Positions 1 to 12,310 of a stretch of DNA of 64,000 nucleotides are shown here, one piece after another. This DNA comes from Thelonectria olida (Eukaryota; Ascomycota; Sordariomycetes; Hypocreales; Nectriaceae). A program made the position numbers and the translations under genes. The stretch covers positions 682,001-746,000 of the forward strand of contig JAGPYM010000011.1 of assembly GCA_020736575.1 (NCBI GenBank), given 5' to 3'. The notes beneath the pieces were generated by a model that saw only the letters and a program-made list of their open reading frames with translations, searched no databases and was not told where the DNA came from. Position 1 is the first letter of the stretch, and each line of letters begins with the position of its first letter.

Positions 1-2
1 TG

Positions 3-107
3 CGCAATACGCAGTTACACCTTGTCCGTACGCGGCCTAGGCTTGAGAAGGCTTCTTCGGCGTTGCAGCTGATTGAGAGTCTCCGTTCGCCTCGTGGTGG
101 TTGCTAA
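3..107 (+). CDS. possible C-terminal end of a gene cut by the left window edge
   Basis: From the left edge, frame 3 stays open for 34 codons to a TAA at 105-107. The peptide is charged and helix-like (it contains LEKASSALQLIESLR). The other two forward frames hit stops within the first 75 nt. This could be the last exon of a gene lying mostly outside the window, but 34 codons is too short to prove coding and no family is recognisable. It may equally be untranslated sequence. Confidence 0.25.
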   Translation, partial: RNTQLHLVRTRPRLEKASSALQLIESLRSPRGGC

Positions 108-2873
108 GGTTCCTGCTTGGCACTACTAAGTAAGCTTATCTTGCCCTCGTTTGCCCCCCTCCGAATGGACCCAATCATGATACGAGAGGGTCCATTGACG
201 AATCATGGGAGGGCATTCTGTCGTTATGAGGGGCCTTGATACACGGCGTCTTGGCTTTGTGTCAATGTGAGGGCTCGGTTTTGTTGGAAGAGGAAGGAGG
301 GAAGAAGGAAAAAACGAGAAGGAGGAGAACCGGTCTTGATCGTGATGAATCGAGAAACCGAGAATTGTGCCGTGGTTCCCCTCGTGTTCGGTGGGTAAAG
401 TGATGGAATGCAGGTGGCATGACCGTGCCGTCTCCGTCTTGAACGGTATCGCCGTCACCTCGTGATTTGCTCCGCCCAGCTCCGTCGTCGCGTTCCGGAT
501 CCGTTACTGTCGCCGTTCTCCTCTCGCACTCGGTTTGTCCGTCAGAAAAGAGATTGGTGGTGTGAAAAAGCCATGCTCCGGTAGTGGCGACAAGGATCCC
601 CCCTCCCCAGGGTCCCCACCTCCTTCCGCAACACACCCCCGCACTCGGCGCACCGAAATGAGTCACGTGCTCCGCCGGACCCGCTCATGAGTCTTGGCCC
701 GCGCCGGGATTGTCCTCGGGACTCCGATGTCCGAAGGTGCCCCGGTTTACGTTGTTCAACACAGTCGCTGCCGTGTGATAGTGGCACACGGACATTAGCC
801 TTGCTGCAGATTTAATGCGCTCCTTGTCCAATCGCGACAACTCTCAAGGCGTTTTCCATGCGGCTTCTCGAAAAATGTTGAGACTAACCCGTTACATTGT
901 TTCCTTGCATACTCACCTATTGCCCTTTGGAGCCTCCTACAGACAACACCAGAGTCTCGACAAGCCAGGCTTCGCTGCGATATGATCCTACTCGCCCATC
1001 ATCCCCGGGGATTACATTTGCATTCAGCCCAAACCCACCTTTACATGTAACAGAACTACAACCTGCCTCATCACACAACATGCGGCCATGGAATCAGGAC
1101 TCTCAAATTGGGCCCATGCTTCGCTATTGCATAGCAAGACTTATCCGACTCAACAATTTCCGATCCTATAGCCATTCATTTGACACATGGAGACAAGTCC
1201 CGTATCCTCCCTCTTCTCATAACGTAACCGTCTCCGTGTGGCTGACTCTCTACCCCGGACCCCACGTCTTCCCGGCCAAAGAAATTAACAATCGGTTCCT
1301 TACCCCATGTTCAAAATGGTCACGGGACATTTTAGATAATCAATGGTTGGCTGGGATGGCGAAAGTGCCCGAGCTGAGATCTGATCTCTCCCAAGGATCG
1401 AGTTGTCTCAATTGACGGCGTGAAGAGCTACTGCTTACCTTGTTCGGCGGGGTTAGCCGGGCAGATCAAAGTATAGTTTTTTCATTGCCATTGTTATCAT
1501 CGCCTCAATTCGGGTTTCTCAAGCCTACTCAGTCAGATAGCCTGCAAACTGTAAACGGTCGGGCATGAGTGCAGATCTGGGGTAAGCGGTGGCTTGATTG
1601 GACTGTCGGCCTTGTGCTGACGTCGACATTGCAACTCTGTTTCATAAGGCATCAACATTATCTTCTTCCATATTCAATCGATTCAAGAACATGATCAGCG
1701 CCGACTTGATCCCGATTGACTTGTCTCTCCTCGGTTCACTCCCATTGCAATCGATGTCTCGACCGTCACATTACCCCCACCCGACAACGACAGAGATTTC
1801 AACTTGCATACACTTGCCCACCCAAATTGACACCCAAACCTTCTCAGTGCTACCCTTGGGCTTAAGCGTATCATAAGTGTTTCCGTGTAGGCTGCAGAAT
1901 AGAGAGGTGCTTCACACAAGACGCGTGCACCACTGAGTTGGCTTCAGCTCTTGTCTGCATCACCAACCATGCCTAGGTGCTTCGTAGTTTGTGAATTGTA
2001 TTGTATTCTGATTTCAAAGTAGCTACTACACGATATTTAGAGGCCTAAGAGTGTATCGCTGTGACATATTCAGGTATCATCATTGGACTTTCCGGGGAGG
2101 ATGACGCCCGTTACTTACGATCATACCACCTCTTCAACTCCCCGAGAGACCAAATGTTAAGCTCCAGCCAAGCACTATCAGTGCAGATCCTTGCTCCAAT
2201 GTAAATCTGAACGCTCAGTGGATGCAATACCCAAGCCCAGGCAGAAGTTTATGACGGCCTTCCCACCCACCCTAATGCAGGCCAAGACAATGGCCAGAAT
2301 AGACCTCCCCTCTTCGCTGCAAGGGTGCAAGGGAAGCGATTCATTGTCCGCGGAAACCACCGCACGTGTATTTTGCCAAGCCGTAGAGCTTCAAGGGAGA
2401 AACAAGACCAAAAGAAAAAAGAAATTATGGCCTGATGTTTGAGATTTAGGATGAATAACTAGACTACTTCTCGAACTTGTCCGTAATCTCCCGGTGAACG
2501 GAAAGTAAACTTGACACACAAGCCAAGGATATCTCTACTAAGTAGAACTAGCCTATTGATGGTCGTGCTTGCTAAAGAAAAAACGTCTCTTAGCTCTTGG
2601 CTTTGAGCTTGGGTTTATGCAGGGAGTCTTGGGTTGTGATTAAGCTTCTCATTCCGCGGCTGAACTCTTCTGCAGTAGGCTAAATTTGTATGCGAGGGAG
2701 TGTTGTCAACTTGACATTAAATGCCCCAGTTCAATTGATGAAGGACTCCCACAAAGCGCAACGAATGAGAATGGGACTAATACCCAAGGTACTGGATTCG
2801 CGTGGAGTATGAGTATTATCACGCCCTCATTATGGCCTCCAAGTTCTGTTCTCACCACCTTGATAGTACCCTG
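108..2873. other. gene-free stretch left of the sugar transporter
   Basis: About 2.8 kb with only short, compositionally random open frames. The longest is about 170 codons near 0.9-1.4 kb; it lacks an ATG near its start and has no recognisable domain. A purine-rich run lies near 285-330. I see no tRNA, no transposon termini and no convincing exon chain. It probably holds the 3' flank of the transporter gene and of whatever lies to the left. Confidence 0.5.
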
Positions 2874-4663
2874 TCAGACCACAGGTTTGGTATCAACCTT
2901 GCCAATCACCTTGTCAGATCCCATATCCTGTGATGCAGAATCCTCACCCACCGCTTCCATGATACTAGGGCCTTCAAATTTCGCAGAAATCTCCTCTAAT
3001 GTCAAGCCCTTAGTCTCCACAAAGGTGAAGTACGCGATACCCAGGAAGATGAGGTTCCATGATGCGTTGATGAGATAGAACTTCCAGCCGAGATCAGCCA
3101 TCGCATAGGCCATACAAAAGGATGCAAGAAGACTAGCACAACCGTCAGTGACCGGATGCGAACAGTGTTCGACACTTCCAAGACTTACCCAAAGCCAGAG
3201 TCCAGCATTCGGAAGATGGCGATGCCAGTGGCTCGCAGCTTGTAATTCGACACCTCAGTAGGATACAAGCTCGTCATGGGCGTGATTGAGAAGGCATAGA
3301 AGCCTTGAAAGAGGAAGATGACGCCAATGGTGCCATAGATGCCGCTCTCATTGGAACTCTCACCATACGCTGGGGGGATAAGTCGGTAACCATCCGTGAA
3401 TGAAGGGCGAGGTGAAGAATGACTTACTCTTGATCAGACCGCCGATAATGTACAGTGTCACTACCATTCCACCAACCCCGATAAAGGTCTGCATCCGTCT
3501 GCCAAGGATATCTGTCATGAAGCTGCCAAGGACAGCAACAGCGAAAGACCAACAGTTGATGATAACCTGAATCTGAGTCTGTGTGGTGGTGTTGGTGACA
3601 CCGGCTTGGTCGAGGATCTTGGTAAGATAAAAGCTGTCACCAATCGTTAGAATACAAATCTAATCGACTTCAAGGCAGCACGTACGAGATGACAAAGTTC
3701 CCAAACATGTTAATCATGGGGCCAAATGCGACAAGAATGGCCAGTCGCTTCCGGTTGGCAGGTGTGGACACGATCTCTCTCCAGGGGTTTCGAGGGTACT
3801 CCTCCTCTTCCTTCATCATGACTGTCTTGATCTCGCGCAGCGACTCCCAACCTTGCTGCACATCTTCAACCCCCCTGCCTTGCATAATGACCAATACCTC
3901 ATGGGCCTCGTCATCACGTCTATTGGCGATGAGCCATCGTGGAGACTCGGGGACAAAGGGGACGAGGATAACGGCAAGGAGACTGGGGATGAACTGAAGC
4001 AGCGAGGGCAGACGCCAGGACCAGGTGCTGTCGATGTTTTGGCTTCCGTAGTTGACGATGGCCGAGGCGAGACTGCCGACATAGAAGCACGAGAAGAAGA
4101 GACCAAGTATGCGGCCACGCTTGTGAGCGGGAAGCAGCTCTCCCAGGAGCGTCGGTGCTGCTCCGTTACTGATGGCAGAACCCATGCCGACGATGATTCG
4201 GGCGATGACGAACATGGCGATGTTCTGAGCCGCAGCCTGCAGGATAATACCAACCGCCGTGATGATGGATGCGACTACGATGGCTCGTCGGCGGCCGAAA
4301 TAATCGGGAACGGGCTGCATGAGAAAGGCGCCAACGATGCCGCCCATCCAAGACGCGGCATTGTTGAGACCTTCAAGTGCTGTCGTAAGATGAAAGTATT
4401 CCGTGTAAGAGGGCAGAATGAGAAGACCGTTCATCACGGAAGCGTCGTCTTTGTCTTACGTTAGTAGGCATTGGAATACACGTAACAACCTTGACTTACA
4501 GCCGAGTGTCTTTCTCCGAGGTTAGTAGCTAGACACTTGGAAACGCATGAGGACTTTGACTCACAGCCGAGTTGACAATGGCCACGGCAAGCAGCAGGGG
4601 TGACAAGACCCTCAGGTCGGCGGGGACCAGTTTCGAAACGTGCTTGCGCTCAAATGCAGCCAT
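2874..4663 (-). CDS. MFS sugar transporter (hexose / lactose permease type)
   Basis: Predicted plasma-membrane sugar/H+ symporter of the fungal sugar porter family. Six exons on the minus strand: 4565-4663, 4500-4509, 3686-4448, 3428-3633, 3189-3369 and 2874-3132. Together they give 505 residues, the usual family length. Introns are 51-58 nt with GT-AG ends. Splicing through the 10-nt microexon 4500-4509 restores the hallmark GYDASVMNGL after TM1. Other signatures are FGRRRA after TM2, PESPRWL in the central loop, LGRRMQ after TM8 and VETKGLTLEEI at the end of TM12 (usually PETKG). The start is the first ATG of the exon and gives MAAFERKHVSKL; codons upstream are low-complexity. The gene diverges from the DUF1479 gene across 861 nt, so they could be co-regulated. 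The substrate cannot be told from sequence: lactose, cellobiose, hexose or quinate-like transport are all possible. Confidence 0.9.
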
Positions 4664-5524
4664 CTTGAAGGATTCGGGGAGGAGGAGGAGGAGGAGGAGG
4701 CGTGAGAGTCGAGAGCCTGAGCCTGCATGAACAAAATCCACATGACTGCATATGGCTCCTGGGTTTGCATTTCTTATAACAAAAACGATGACTATCAGAA
4801 GTTGAGATTGGTGATACGCTGCGAGTGATTGGCGGTGGAATCTGGACCGGGCGAGTTCGGGCGAGTCTATCTCGAGACCCGCCCTTGGGACGAGTCAGTG
4901 GGCACTTTCAGAGAGTATCAACACCAAGGCAGCCTTATCGAGCCTATCGGGGAGCTTTCTATTTGGTCGCTCTCACGCCGGGATGAGAGACGGGGGGAAT
5001 CCTTGCAAGATCTTGTCAGAACCCCGCGGGGCCCCGGCTCTTGCATAGGGAGATTTCTCGGTCTTGCTGAGAATAGGACGAATGGTTATCTTGAACAGGT
5101 AATTCATGAGCTGGCCTAGATGAGGAAGCTCGTCAATTATCTAGAGTGATTCTGCAAGAGCCTTGTTGTGTTGGATATTCGCTTTGGCCTCATGCCTTTT
5201 GGCTATTAACGGCGTTATTAATGCTTACCATTTTGCCCGCACTACTTGGCTCAACCTGGCGCCGTGAACCTGCCTCCTGATAAAGACTCGTGGATTATGA
5301 AAACTCGCCCGAGCTCGCGCGAGTCTTCCCCCGAGGTTTGCGAATTCCCGCTGGCCGGCGGCGAAGACATCGGGAATTGCCCCAACACGCGACGAGAATA
5401 GTCGACGATAAGATATTTAACATAGCCTCACGCGCCAATTCGGGACAAATCTGCCGTTCTACACCAACCACTGAAGAAAGCTCCTTGTCCTTGATTCTCG
5501 TCAATATCTCACTCTATCTTTGCT
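4664..5524. promoter_or_regulatory. divergent intergenic region between sugar transporter and DUF1479 gene
   Basis: 861 nt separate the two divergently oriented starts, so both promoters must lie here. Open frames inside it are short and overlap on both strands, with no domain. A GAG/CTC-type repeat at about 4679-4701 lies just upstream of the transporter start. Shared binding sites for the neighbouring Zn2Cys6 protein would be expected here, but I could not identify a reliable CGG-type palindrome by eye. Confidence 0.45.
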
Positions 5525-6889
5525 ATGCCTGGACAAGTTAGACAGTGGCCCGCTTGGCCTGAACACACCAAGCAAGGTAGCCAAGAGGCGGGCGACGAAG
5601 ACTTTTTGGCGACCAAGAGGGCCATCATCGATCAGTACGGAGCTGATGCGCTGAAGCAGAGCTGGATTGCAGTCTGCAACGAGCTGAAGACCGTCACCGA
5701 TGAGATCGCTACCAAGGGACAAAGCATCGTCCCGGTCCTGACCGCAGATGAGATCCTCAAACATGGCTTCACCGACGACCAAAAGTCAGAGATGAAGCGT
5801 ATCGGCGCCTTCGTTGTCCGCGGAGTTCTATCTCAGCCGGAAACTACATCGCATTACGCAGACCTCCGCAAATATGTCGCCAAAAACAAAGGGAAGATCA
5901 ACGGCTGGCCGAAGGAGAGTCCGTCCATGCTGATGCTCTACGACTCGCCGACGCAAAACGCGATCAGAGCCCACCCAAACCACCTCCGTCTTCAGCGCAT
6001 GTTGAACGAGCTTTGGCACGACTCGACCGGCGAGACGTCGCCGGAACCGCTCATCTACCTGGACGGAGCCCGCGACCGACCTCCGAAGCAGGCCTTTCTC
6101 GGCCTTGGTCCTCACATCGATGCGGGAAGTCTTTGTCGATGGGCCGACGTCACCTATCGCGAGTCGTACAAGCACATCTTCTCCGGAAACCCCCGGCTGC
6201 ACGATCCCTATGATCTCGACGCGCGAAAGGCGGCAAACCAGGAAATGTATCCGGGGGTCGCGCATTCGAGCGTCTTTCGCTCTTTCCAGGGCTGGACGGC
6301 ATTGACAAAGGCAGCTCCCCGCGAGGGCTCGCTGCTGATCTACCCCAACGTCAAGGTCGTCATCGCATACGTCTTGCTGCGGCCTTTCTTCAGTCCGCCT
6401 AGCAAAGCTGAAGATATCATGGACGCCGAGAAATGGATTTTGGATTATTCGAGCGGCTTCTTCCCCGGCACCTTCAAGACCCAGAGTCAACGTCTCAGCC
6501 GCTCTGCTCACCCTCACCTGCGACTTGAAGAGTGCTTAGTGCACATGCCTACAGTCCACCCCGGCGACACTGTCTGGTGGCATGCTGATGTAAGCTTAAT
6601 CCCGAGTACTGTCCGTCGTCTGCCATGGGACTAACAATGATAGACATGCCACGCTGTAGACCCCGAGCAAGAGGGGGCCGAGAACGCTTCAGTCGTCTAC
6701 ATCGCGGCTTGCCCCACCACTGCTGCGAACAAAGAGTACGTCAAAAGACAGCTCGAAGCAACTCGCTCCGGGAAACCCCCGCCGGATTACAGAGAAGAAA
6801 ATGATTTGGACGAGACGTCTTTGGAGGGCTATGTCGGACTGGACGATTTCGGTGAGGAAGAAAAGAGGGCTTTTGGGTTCTACTTGTAG
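5525..6889 (+). CDS. DUF1479 family protein (putative Fe(II)/2-oxoglutarate-type oxygenase)
   Basis: Two exons, 5525-6589 and 6644-6889, joined across a 54-nt GT-AG intron, encode 436 residues, about the family norm. DUF1479 proteins (bacterial YbiU and many fungal homologues) have a double-stranded beta-helix fold resembling Fe(II)/2-oxoglutarate dioxygenases. A candidate metal triad is visible: H197-x-D199 in GPHIDAG, and a distal histidine in or just after WWHAD (H353 or H358), spanning the intron. The start is the only ATG ahead of the conserved body and sits behind a pyrimidine-rich leader. The substrate is unknown. Its neighbours are a sugar transporter, a Zn2Cys6 regulator (tail to tail, 114 nt away) and a second transporter, suggesting the enzyme processes an imported or exported small molecule. 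No break or missing segment is seen. Confidence 0.9.
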
Positions 6890-7003
6890 GCTGTAAGTTA
6901 GGATGGAGTCTATAATCAAGGGAAATACGCGAAGAGAAACAACAGCACGTATATCATGACCCTACCTTCTTGTGTACAAAAAATTATCTCGCATTTGCTT
7001 GAG

Positions 7004-8997
7004 TTACAGATCATCCCCGTCAAGAGCCCTTCGCAATATTCTAGCAGCCCTATCAGCGACCACATTCCGTGACTTGACCTCATCAAGGTACGAAATAGCC
7101 ATGCCGATTTCTTCCTCGAAATCATCTCTGACTGGAATACCCGCTGTCCTCGTTTCACGAAGCAGGAAAACTGCGGCCACGAAGACGTGGAGCGACAAGG
7201 CCCTGTCCCGGATTTTAGTAGTCGGCTCACTCAGAGGCTGGTGACGACAAAGTGGAAGAAAGTCTTACCATTGCCTCCTCATTGCTGCTGGTTGATCCCA
7301 GTTCTGAGAAATCCATATGATGTCTCTTGCTGTGCGTATGCACACTGCCCTCGCACCCTCGTGTCGTCCTGGAGACTCGAGCCATTCCTTATGAAGAGCT
7401 CTGTGAATGCGAAGTCTGTGGTGAAGAAGAACCAAGCTCACGTCGAACCGCTGCCATTTGATCCAAGGGTGCTCTGCTTCCAAGTGGTCCATTCCTGGGT
7501 TCTTGCCGCCGTCTGGTTGGAGATGTTCGGGCAATGTGTTGATGACCTCTGCAAGCTCTTGGTCCGCGAGGTGGACTGTTTCTCCGATAGACCGGTTGCC
7601 TCTGCGTAAGGACTCGCGAAACCTATGGTATACGGTCGATGTGCGGGCCATGACGATATGGTACTGAACCGGTTGGATGTCGTCGTCCGGTTCGTTTATA
7701 GGGTCCATGGATGGCAAAGGCGTATTGAAGTCTGCTTCGTCGACTTGGGGAACGTGATAGGGAACACATAGCCTGAGGAACATGTCAGAAAGCAGATTAT
7801 GGGTATATGGATAGAGTAACTCGCCATTCGCATATCACGAGAGTCCACCATAACCTGCGTTGAGCTTCTTTGGTGAGTGGAATCGACGGCTGGTCAGACC
7901 GTGAGCCATCCAGGCCCAGAGACTGTGCAATCCGGATAGCACAGCTCCAAAGATGGGCATTTAATTCCGAATCACCAAAGTTGTAAAAACACATGCCGAG
8001 TATGGCGATGGCTTGGACGGTTCGGACGTTTCTTTGCCGCATAAAGTCGGAATGGTTTAGGCACAGCAATGCTGCCTCGTACCAATTATGAAGGAGTTCG
8101 TCATGATGACCTAGAGTATTTATCCGTAACTAAGTTGGACTGAGTCAATCGCAAGGCATATGGCGGAACATACCTGGAAGATGTAATCTCAATGTTTCAT
8201 CTTCATCTGCCATAAGAAGAGCAGCCTAAAGCAACAGTAAGAACCCAAATGCCATGCTTTCGGAAACGAATCCTCTCACTGATAAAACACTAAAATAGAC
8301 TGAAAGCCACGCAGGGTCAAGATCAGATAAAGTCGCCCCATTGTCTAGCGAATCCATGAACTCTTCATGTTCATGCTCGAAAATCGGATACTCGAGGGCG
8401 TAATGAACCCACGAGTTCCACTTCTTGTCATATGCGACGAGGGCGTTACTGCACTCTCGACTCGGAACAACGATGTGAGCCAAGTCTAGTTTTTGGTAAG
8501 ATTCGTATGCTGAAGGTGGCGATTCTAGGAGCATTTGCTCCAACGCATCTGGACTCTCAAGCAAGTGCTGTGGCTTCTTTGGCCTTGTTGGGAGCGATGG
8601 CTCCGGCCGGTCAAGAGCCTCGCTATTTGCCGCAGCGAGGGCGTTGCGAAGTCTCTTATTCTCTTCGAGAAGCTCCTGATAGCTGGGCATATCGGAAGGA
8701 TCCTTTCCACTATGGGATACGGTCAATGGTAAGAGCAGACTCGATCAGCAATCGATAGGACAACAGGCCGGGGACCCCGGAGCGTGTGTCTCGCCACGAC
8801 GTATCAGGGGGTTTGACGAACCTGGTCACAATGCCCCGCACCATGACCATTTCCCGGGCACAAGAGTCGGCTTCTCCGCGTCGAACGCATGTCGAACAGG
8901 GGATGAGTTTGTCGCACTTGACTTTGCGAGAGGCACAGGGTCGACAACTGCGTGGAGCTCGTTGCGTGCTCCGAATGGGAGACGTGTTGCCGGGCAT
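7004..8997 (-). CDS. Zn2Cys6 fungal-specific transcription factor
   Basis: Nuclear DNA-binding regulator. Six exons on the minus strand (8822-8997, 8280-8709, 8174-8225, 7825-8110, 7269-7772, 7004-7202) give 548 residues. The N-terminus carries a complete binuclear zinc cluster, C-x2-C-x6-C-x5-C-x2-C-x8-C, starting at about residue 18. A leucine-rich coiled-coil linker follows (EELLEENKRLRNA-like), then the fungal-specific TF middle homology region with RRLWWTLVICEW. The fourth intron (7773-7824, 52 nt) appears to use a GC-AG donor; only this choice joins ICEW to LCVPYHVPQVDEADF in frame. The first donor (GTTCGT at 8821) is inferred from phase and is the least certain junction. The gene ends 114 nt from the DUF1479 gene and is flanked by two transporters, so a local pathway regulator is likely. 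Its ligand is unknown. Confidence 0.85.
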
Positions 8998-10372
8998 CTT
9001 CGTGTACTTTTAGAACTCCCCCGAGGATAGCCGAAGAAGACGAGGAGGTGATTGGAATATGGGGAAGGATGCTGATAGTCAGGTGTATTCAGTTGTCCTC
9101 GTTGTCCGTGGGTGGGTGATAACTGTCAGATCCGAGGCATTGGTTCGACATATCGGCCCCGCGATGTAAGTGAAGATAACCTCGTTCATTTACTTCATCC
9201 GGCTTAGATCATCTTCTCACGCGCTTTTGTGGCCGTCGGCGATGGCAAAAACGTTTGGGGTGGCCGGTGTAGGTGCAGTGTAGGAGATGGACGAACTCAA
9301 CCGAAGTTGCCCGAGATCTTATCTCCTCCTCACGCTTATCTTTATCCACCAGATCGAGTTGCAGTGGCGCTTAGTAATGTCTTCATGGCTCTTAGTTAAC
9401 TTTCTAGCCGCCAAATTTTCTCCCAAGGGGCTCTCCTAACTAAATAGCTTCAATGCTACAAGACGCAACTGAATGGTTCATTTCTGATATTCTGAAAATC
9501 TCATTTACGGATTGGGAGGACCTGCCACTCGCTAAGCAGGAGAAATCCAGTTGTGAACAAGAACTTCTGAGATGAAATAACAGTGCCTGAGAACAGCAGA
9601 ATGAGACACAGAATGAACCCAACACGGAAATATCCATACAGAGAGTCGCATTCATTCTCGAAAGAATCATCAACGGCAATCAAGTCGTCATTCAAACGGC
9701 ACATTGTTGATCACTTCGCGATGTGGGGTGCATCGGAACTATTGCTAGTCTGAGAAGCCCTTCCGGCCATCTTGGTGAGGCATCACGGCTCCCTATTGGA
9801 GACTCATGTCGGTTCTTCAATTCCCCCGCACTCTTTAGTCTCTGGGGAACCTAATTGAATATCAGTATGAACATTCTATCATCATGTGAGCCCTTCAGCA
9901 ACTACAGCGTTGCATTTCAAATGCCGTTGGAGCGAACCGACCACACCCTTTGGGAGAATAAAGATTTCTGATTGGGAGTCACCCCTCACAACAGCTGGGA
10001 TGTGAAGAATAGCTCATAAATATGGTCATTCTTCCGGTGGTCTTCCTCACTCACCAATCCCGTGCCGTACCAAGCGTTTCATTCTCTACGCGAGAGCGAA
10101 AGCCAAGCATCGAGTGCATCATCTTGGCATCCAGTGCCACATACCAAGCATCCTGATGTGACTTCAGTCCGACTGAGAAATAGGCATCAAGGTGTACATT
10201 GGCCTCTGTCCCATGCCGGGAGATTGTCATTATGTAGAGTGTGGTGTGCTTTGCCACGTTTGGTTCCTACTGCTAGCAATGACGCAAAAAGAACTATATA
10301 GAGAGGAGAGACCTTCTTGATAGTTTCTTTCCCTATCACATTCAGGCACCTACATTAAACCCCGAGGCTTCC
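8998..10372. promoter_or_regulatory. divergent intergenic region between the Zn2Cys6 gene and the DHA1 transporter
   Basis: 1.4 kb with no supportable gene. Both flanking genes start here and point outwards, so both promoters lie within it. Near the right end a TATA-like element (CTATATAG, about 10294-10301) lies about 75 nt upstream of the transporter ATG. Short minus-strand open frames near 9.44-9.70 kb are not convincing. Confidence 0.5.
10294..10301 (+). promoter_or_regulatory. TATA-like element upstream of the DHA1 transporter
   Basis: CTATATAG sits about 72 nt upstream of the ATG at 10373. A purine-rich and then a pyrimidine-rich stretch follow, as in many fungal core promoters. No transcription start evidence is available. 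Confidence 0.35.
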
Positions 10373-12310
10373 ATGACACTACCCTTCGCGATGGATGAGA
10401 ATCTTGACGAAAACGCAATCCACGAGATTGAAGATGAGCTTCACACCAAGATCTACCCCGGAACTGAGATTATGCGAGATGTCGGAAGTCACCATTTCGT
10501 CAAGGCTGGTGATAACGTTGGAGAAGCTCGAGTACTCGTTCCCCAGCCGTCAAACGACCCCCATGATCCGCTGAACTGGAACACGACGTGGAAGGCCATT
10601 ACCATCATCTGTGGCTGTATCTTGTCCTTTAGCTTGAACCTGGGGCCCCTGGCAAATGCACCACTATTTGGTTCGTCGTCAATTCATTTCATCTGCGTTT
10701 TCTATATCATTCCTGCTAACCGAGTCAGAGGCTTACATCCATGAATGGGGATGCACTCTGGCAGAAGCGATTCAGTTTACCGGTAGGATTTCTCAACACG
10801 TCTGAAGGCGACGACGAGTTAACCTAGACTTTAGGTGTGGCAATCCTCGTTCTCGGATTTAGCAACTTCATCTGGGTTCCAATCTTCACCTGCTTCGGTC
10901 GAAGACCTGTCATGGTTCTGACTCCCCTCATTTGCGCAATATCATCTATATGGAGAGCTCGTGCAACAAGCTACGGGTCATTCATGGGGGCATCTGTGTA
11001 ACCTTCACGGCTCATATATACATCCTCAGTGGTTAACTGACTTAATTACCTAGTTTGAACGGTATTGGTGCCGAGCCATGCGAGACAATCATGCCTCAGA
11101 TCATCGCCGACATGATCTTCCTTCATAATCGCGGCAAATATCAGACTCTGTATTTCACTACTTACTTCAGTTCACTTATGGTAGACTCACCTCCTCAAGT
11201 CTTCGTCATATTACTCACGGTAGTATAGATTGGGCCGATCATCGCTGGCTCCATGGCAGAGCACCACGGATGGCGGAGTTTCTGGTGGTTCAACACCGGC
11301 CTCTTATTTTTTACCTTCCTGGTGAATGCTTTGCTATTCCCAGAGACGAGATACAAGAGACAAATGCCTTCCTTGCCCCAGGGAAATCAGTGTACAGGCG
11401 CCGAGGTCGAAAAGAAGCACAGTCACGATGGGACGGCAAGCATCCACGAAGCTGAAACCGGAAGATCTGCACCGCCGGCCAGCTTCAACATGACTGGCGA
11501 ACACACATGGCTTTCCCGTGGAAAACCGTCAAAGACTCAGTTCAAGCCCTGGGGCTCATACCAGGGCAACATCCTTCGCGAGCTGTGGCTCCCCTGGTAC
11601 CTCCATCTCTATCCCATCGTGGAATTCTCCGCCTTCGTCGTCTCCTTCACAGCCTGCGGTTTCCTCCTCGCAAACCTAACGCAGCAGCAAGCCCTCTCCC
11701 CTCCGCCGTACAACTTTTCCTCGCAGTCTGTGGGCTTCACAAACTTTGCCATCCTCGTCGGCGGCTTGATTGGGCTCTTCACGTCGGGGCCCATATCAGA
11801 CTGGGTCGCTGACTACCTGACGAAGCGAAACAACGGGGTTCGAGAGCCCGAGATGCGACTGGTTACTATGGTTCCGTATGTGTTCATTATGATCTTCGGT
11901 TCGGTGGTTGTCGCCGTGGGTTATGACCACCACTGGCCGTGGGAAGCGATTGTGGTTGTCGGATACACCTGCCTCGGCATCCAGGTGACAAGCTTGCCGA
12001 GTATTGCTTCGACGTATGCAATCGACAGTTACAAGCCCATAACAGGATCCATGTTTGTCACCATCACTATGTAAGTCTACGTCGAGTTCTAGAAATGTTG
12101 CACAGGTTAATGCGTTGCAGTAATAAGAACGTCTGGGGCTATGGATTTAGCAAGTACATCACTCCCTGGGCGGAAAAGGATGGCTTCATTCCTCCGATGC
12201 TTACGACTATGGCCCTCATCACCTTCTTTTGTAGTTTTGGAATTGTGTTTTGGTACTACGGCAAGTTCTTCCGAGGTCTAACGAAGAATTCCTTCGTTCA
12301 CAGCCTGTGA
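10373..12310 (+). CDS. MFS transporter, DHA1 (drug:H+ antiporter) type
   Basis: Twelve-segment membrane efflux-type transporter. Six exons (10373-10670, 10729-10782, 10835-10997, 11054-11180, 11229-12070, 12121-12310) give 557 residues. Evidence for the model: NDPHDPLNW ahead of TM1 is characteristic of this fungal subfamily. CFGRRPVMV follows TM2, and SVLNGIGAEPCETIMP covers TM4/motif C-like sequence. HNRGKYQTLYF lies in the TM4-5 loop, and a long cytosolic loop separates TM6 and TM7. The third intron is placed at the GTAACC donor (10998) because only that phase restores VLNGIGAE. A second in-frame ATG at 10391 could be used instead. Within the 2.9-12.3 kb group it is the candidate exporter, or the uptake route for a substrate other than sugar. 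Substrate unknown. Confidence 0.88.

Noticed and set aside
897..1415. 172-codon plus-strand frame near the left edge
   Set aside because: No ATG at the frame start, random composition, no domain and no splice partners.
3853..4464. 203-codon plus-strand frame opposite the sugar transporter
   Set aside because: Antisense to clear transmembrane coding sequence; composition is that of a shadow frame.
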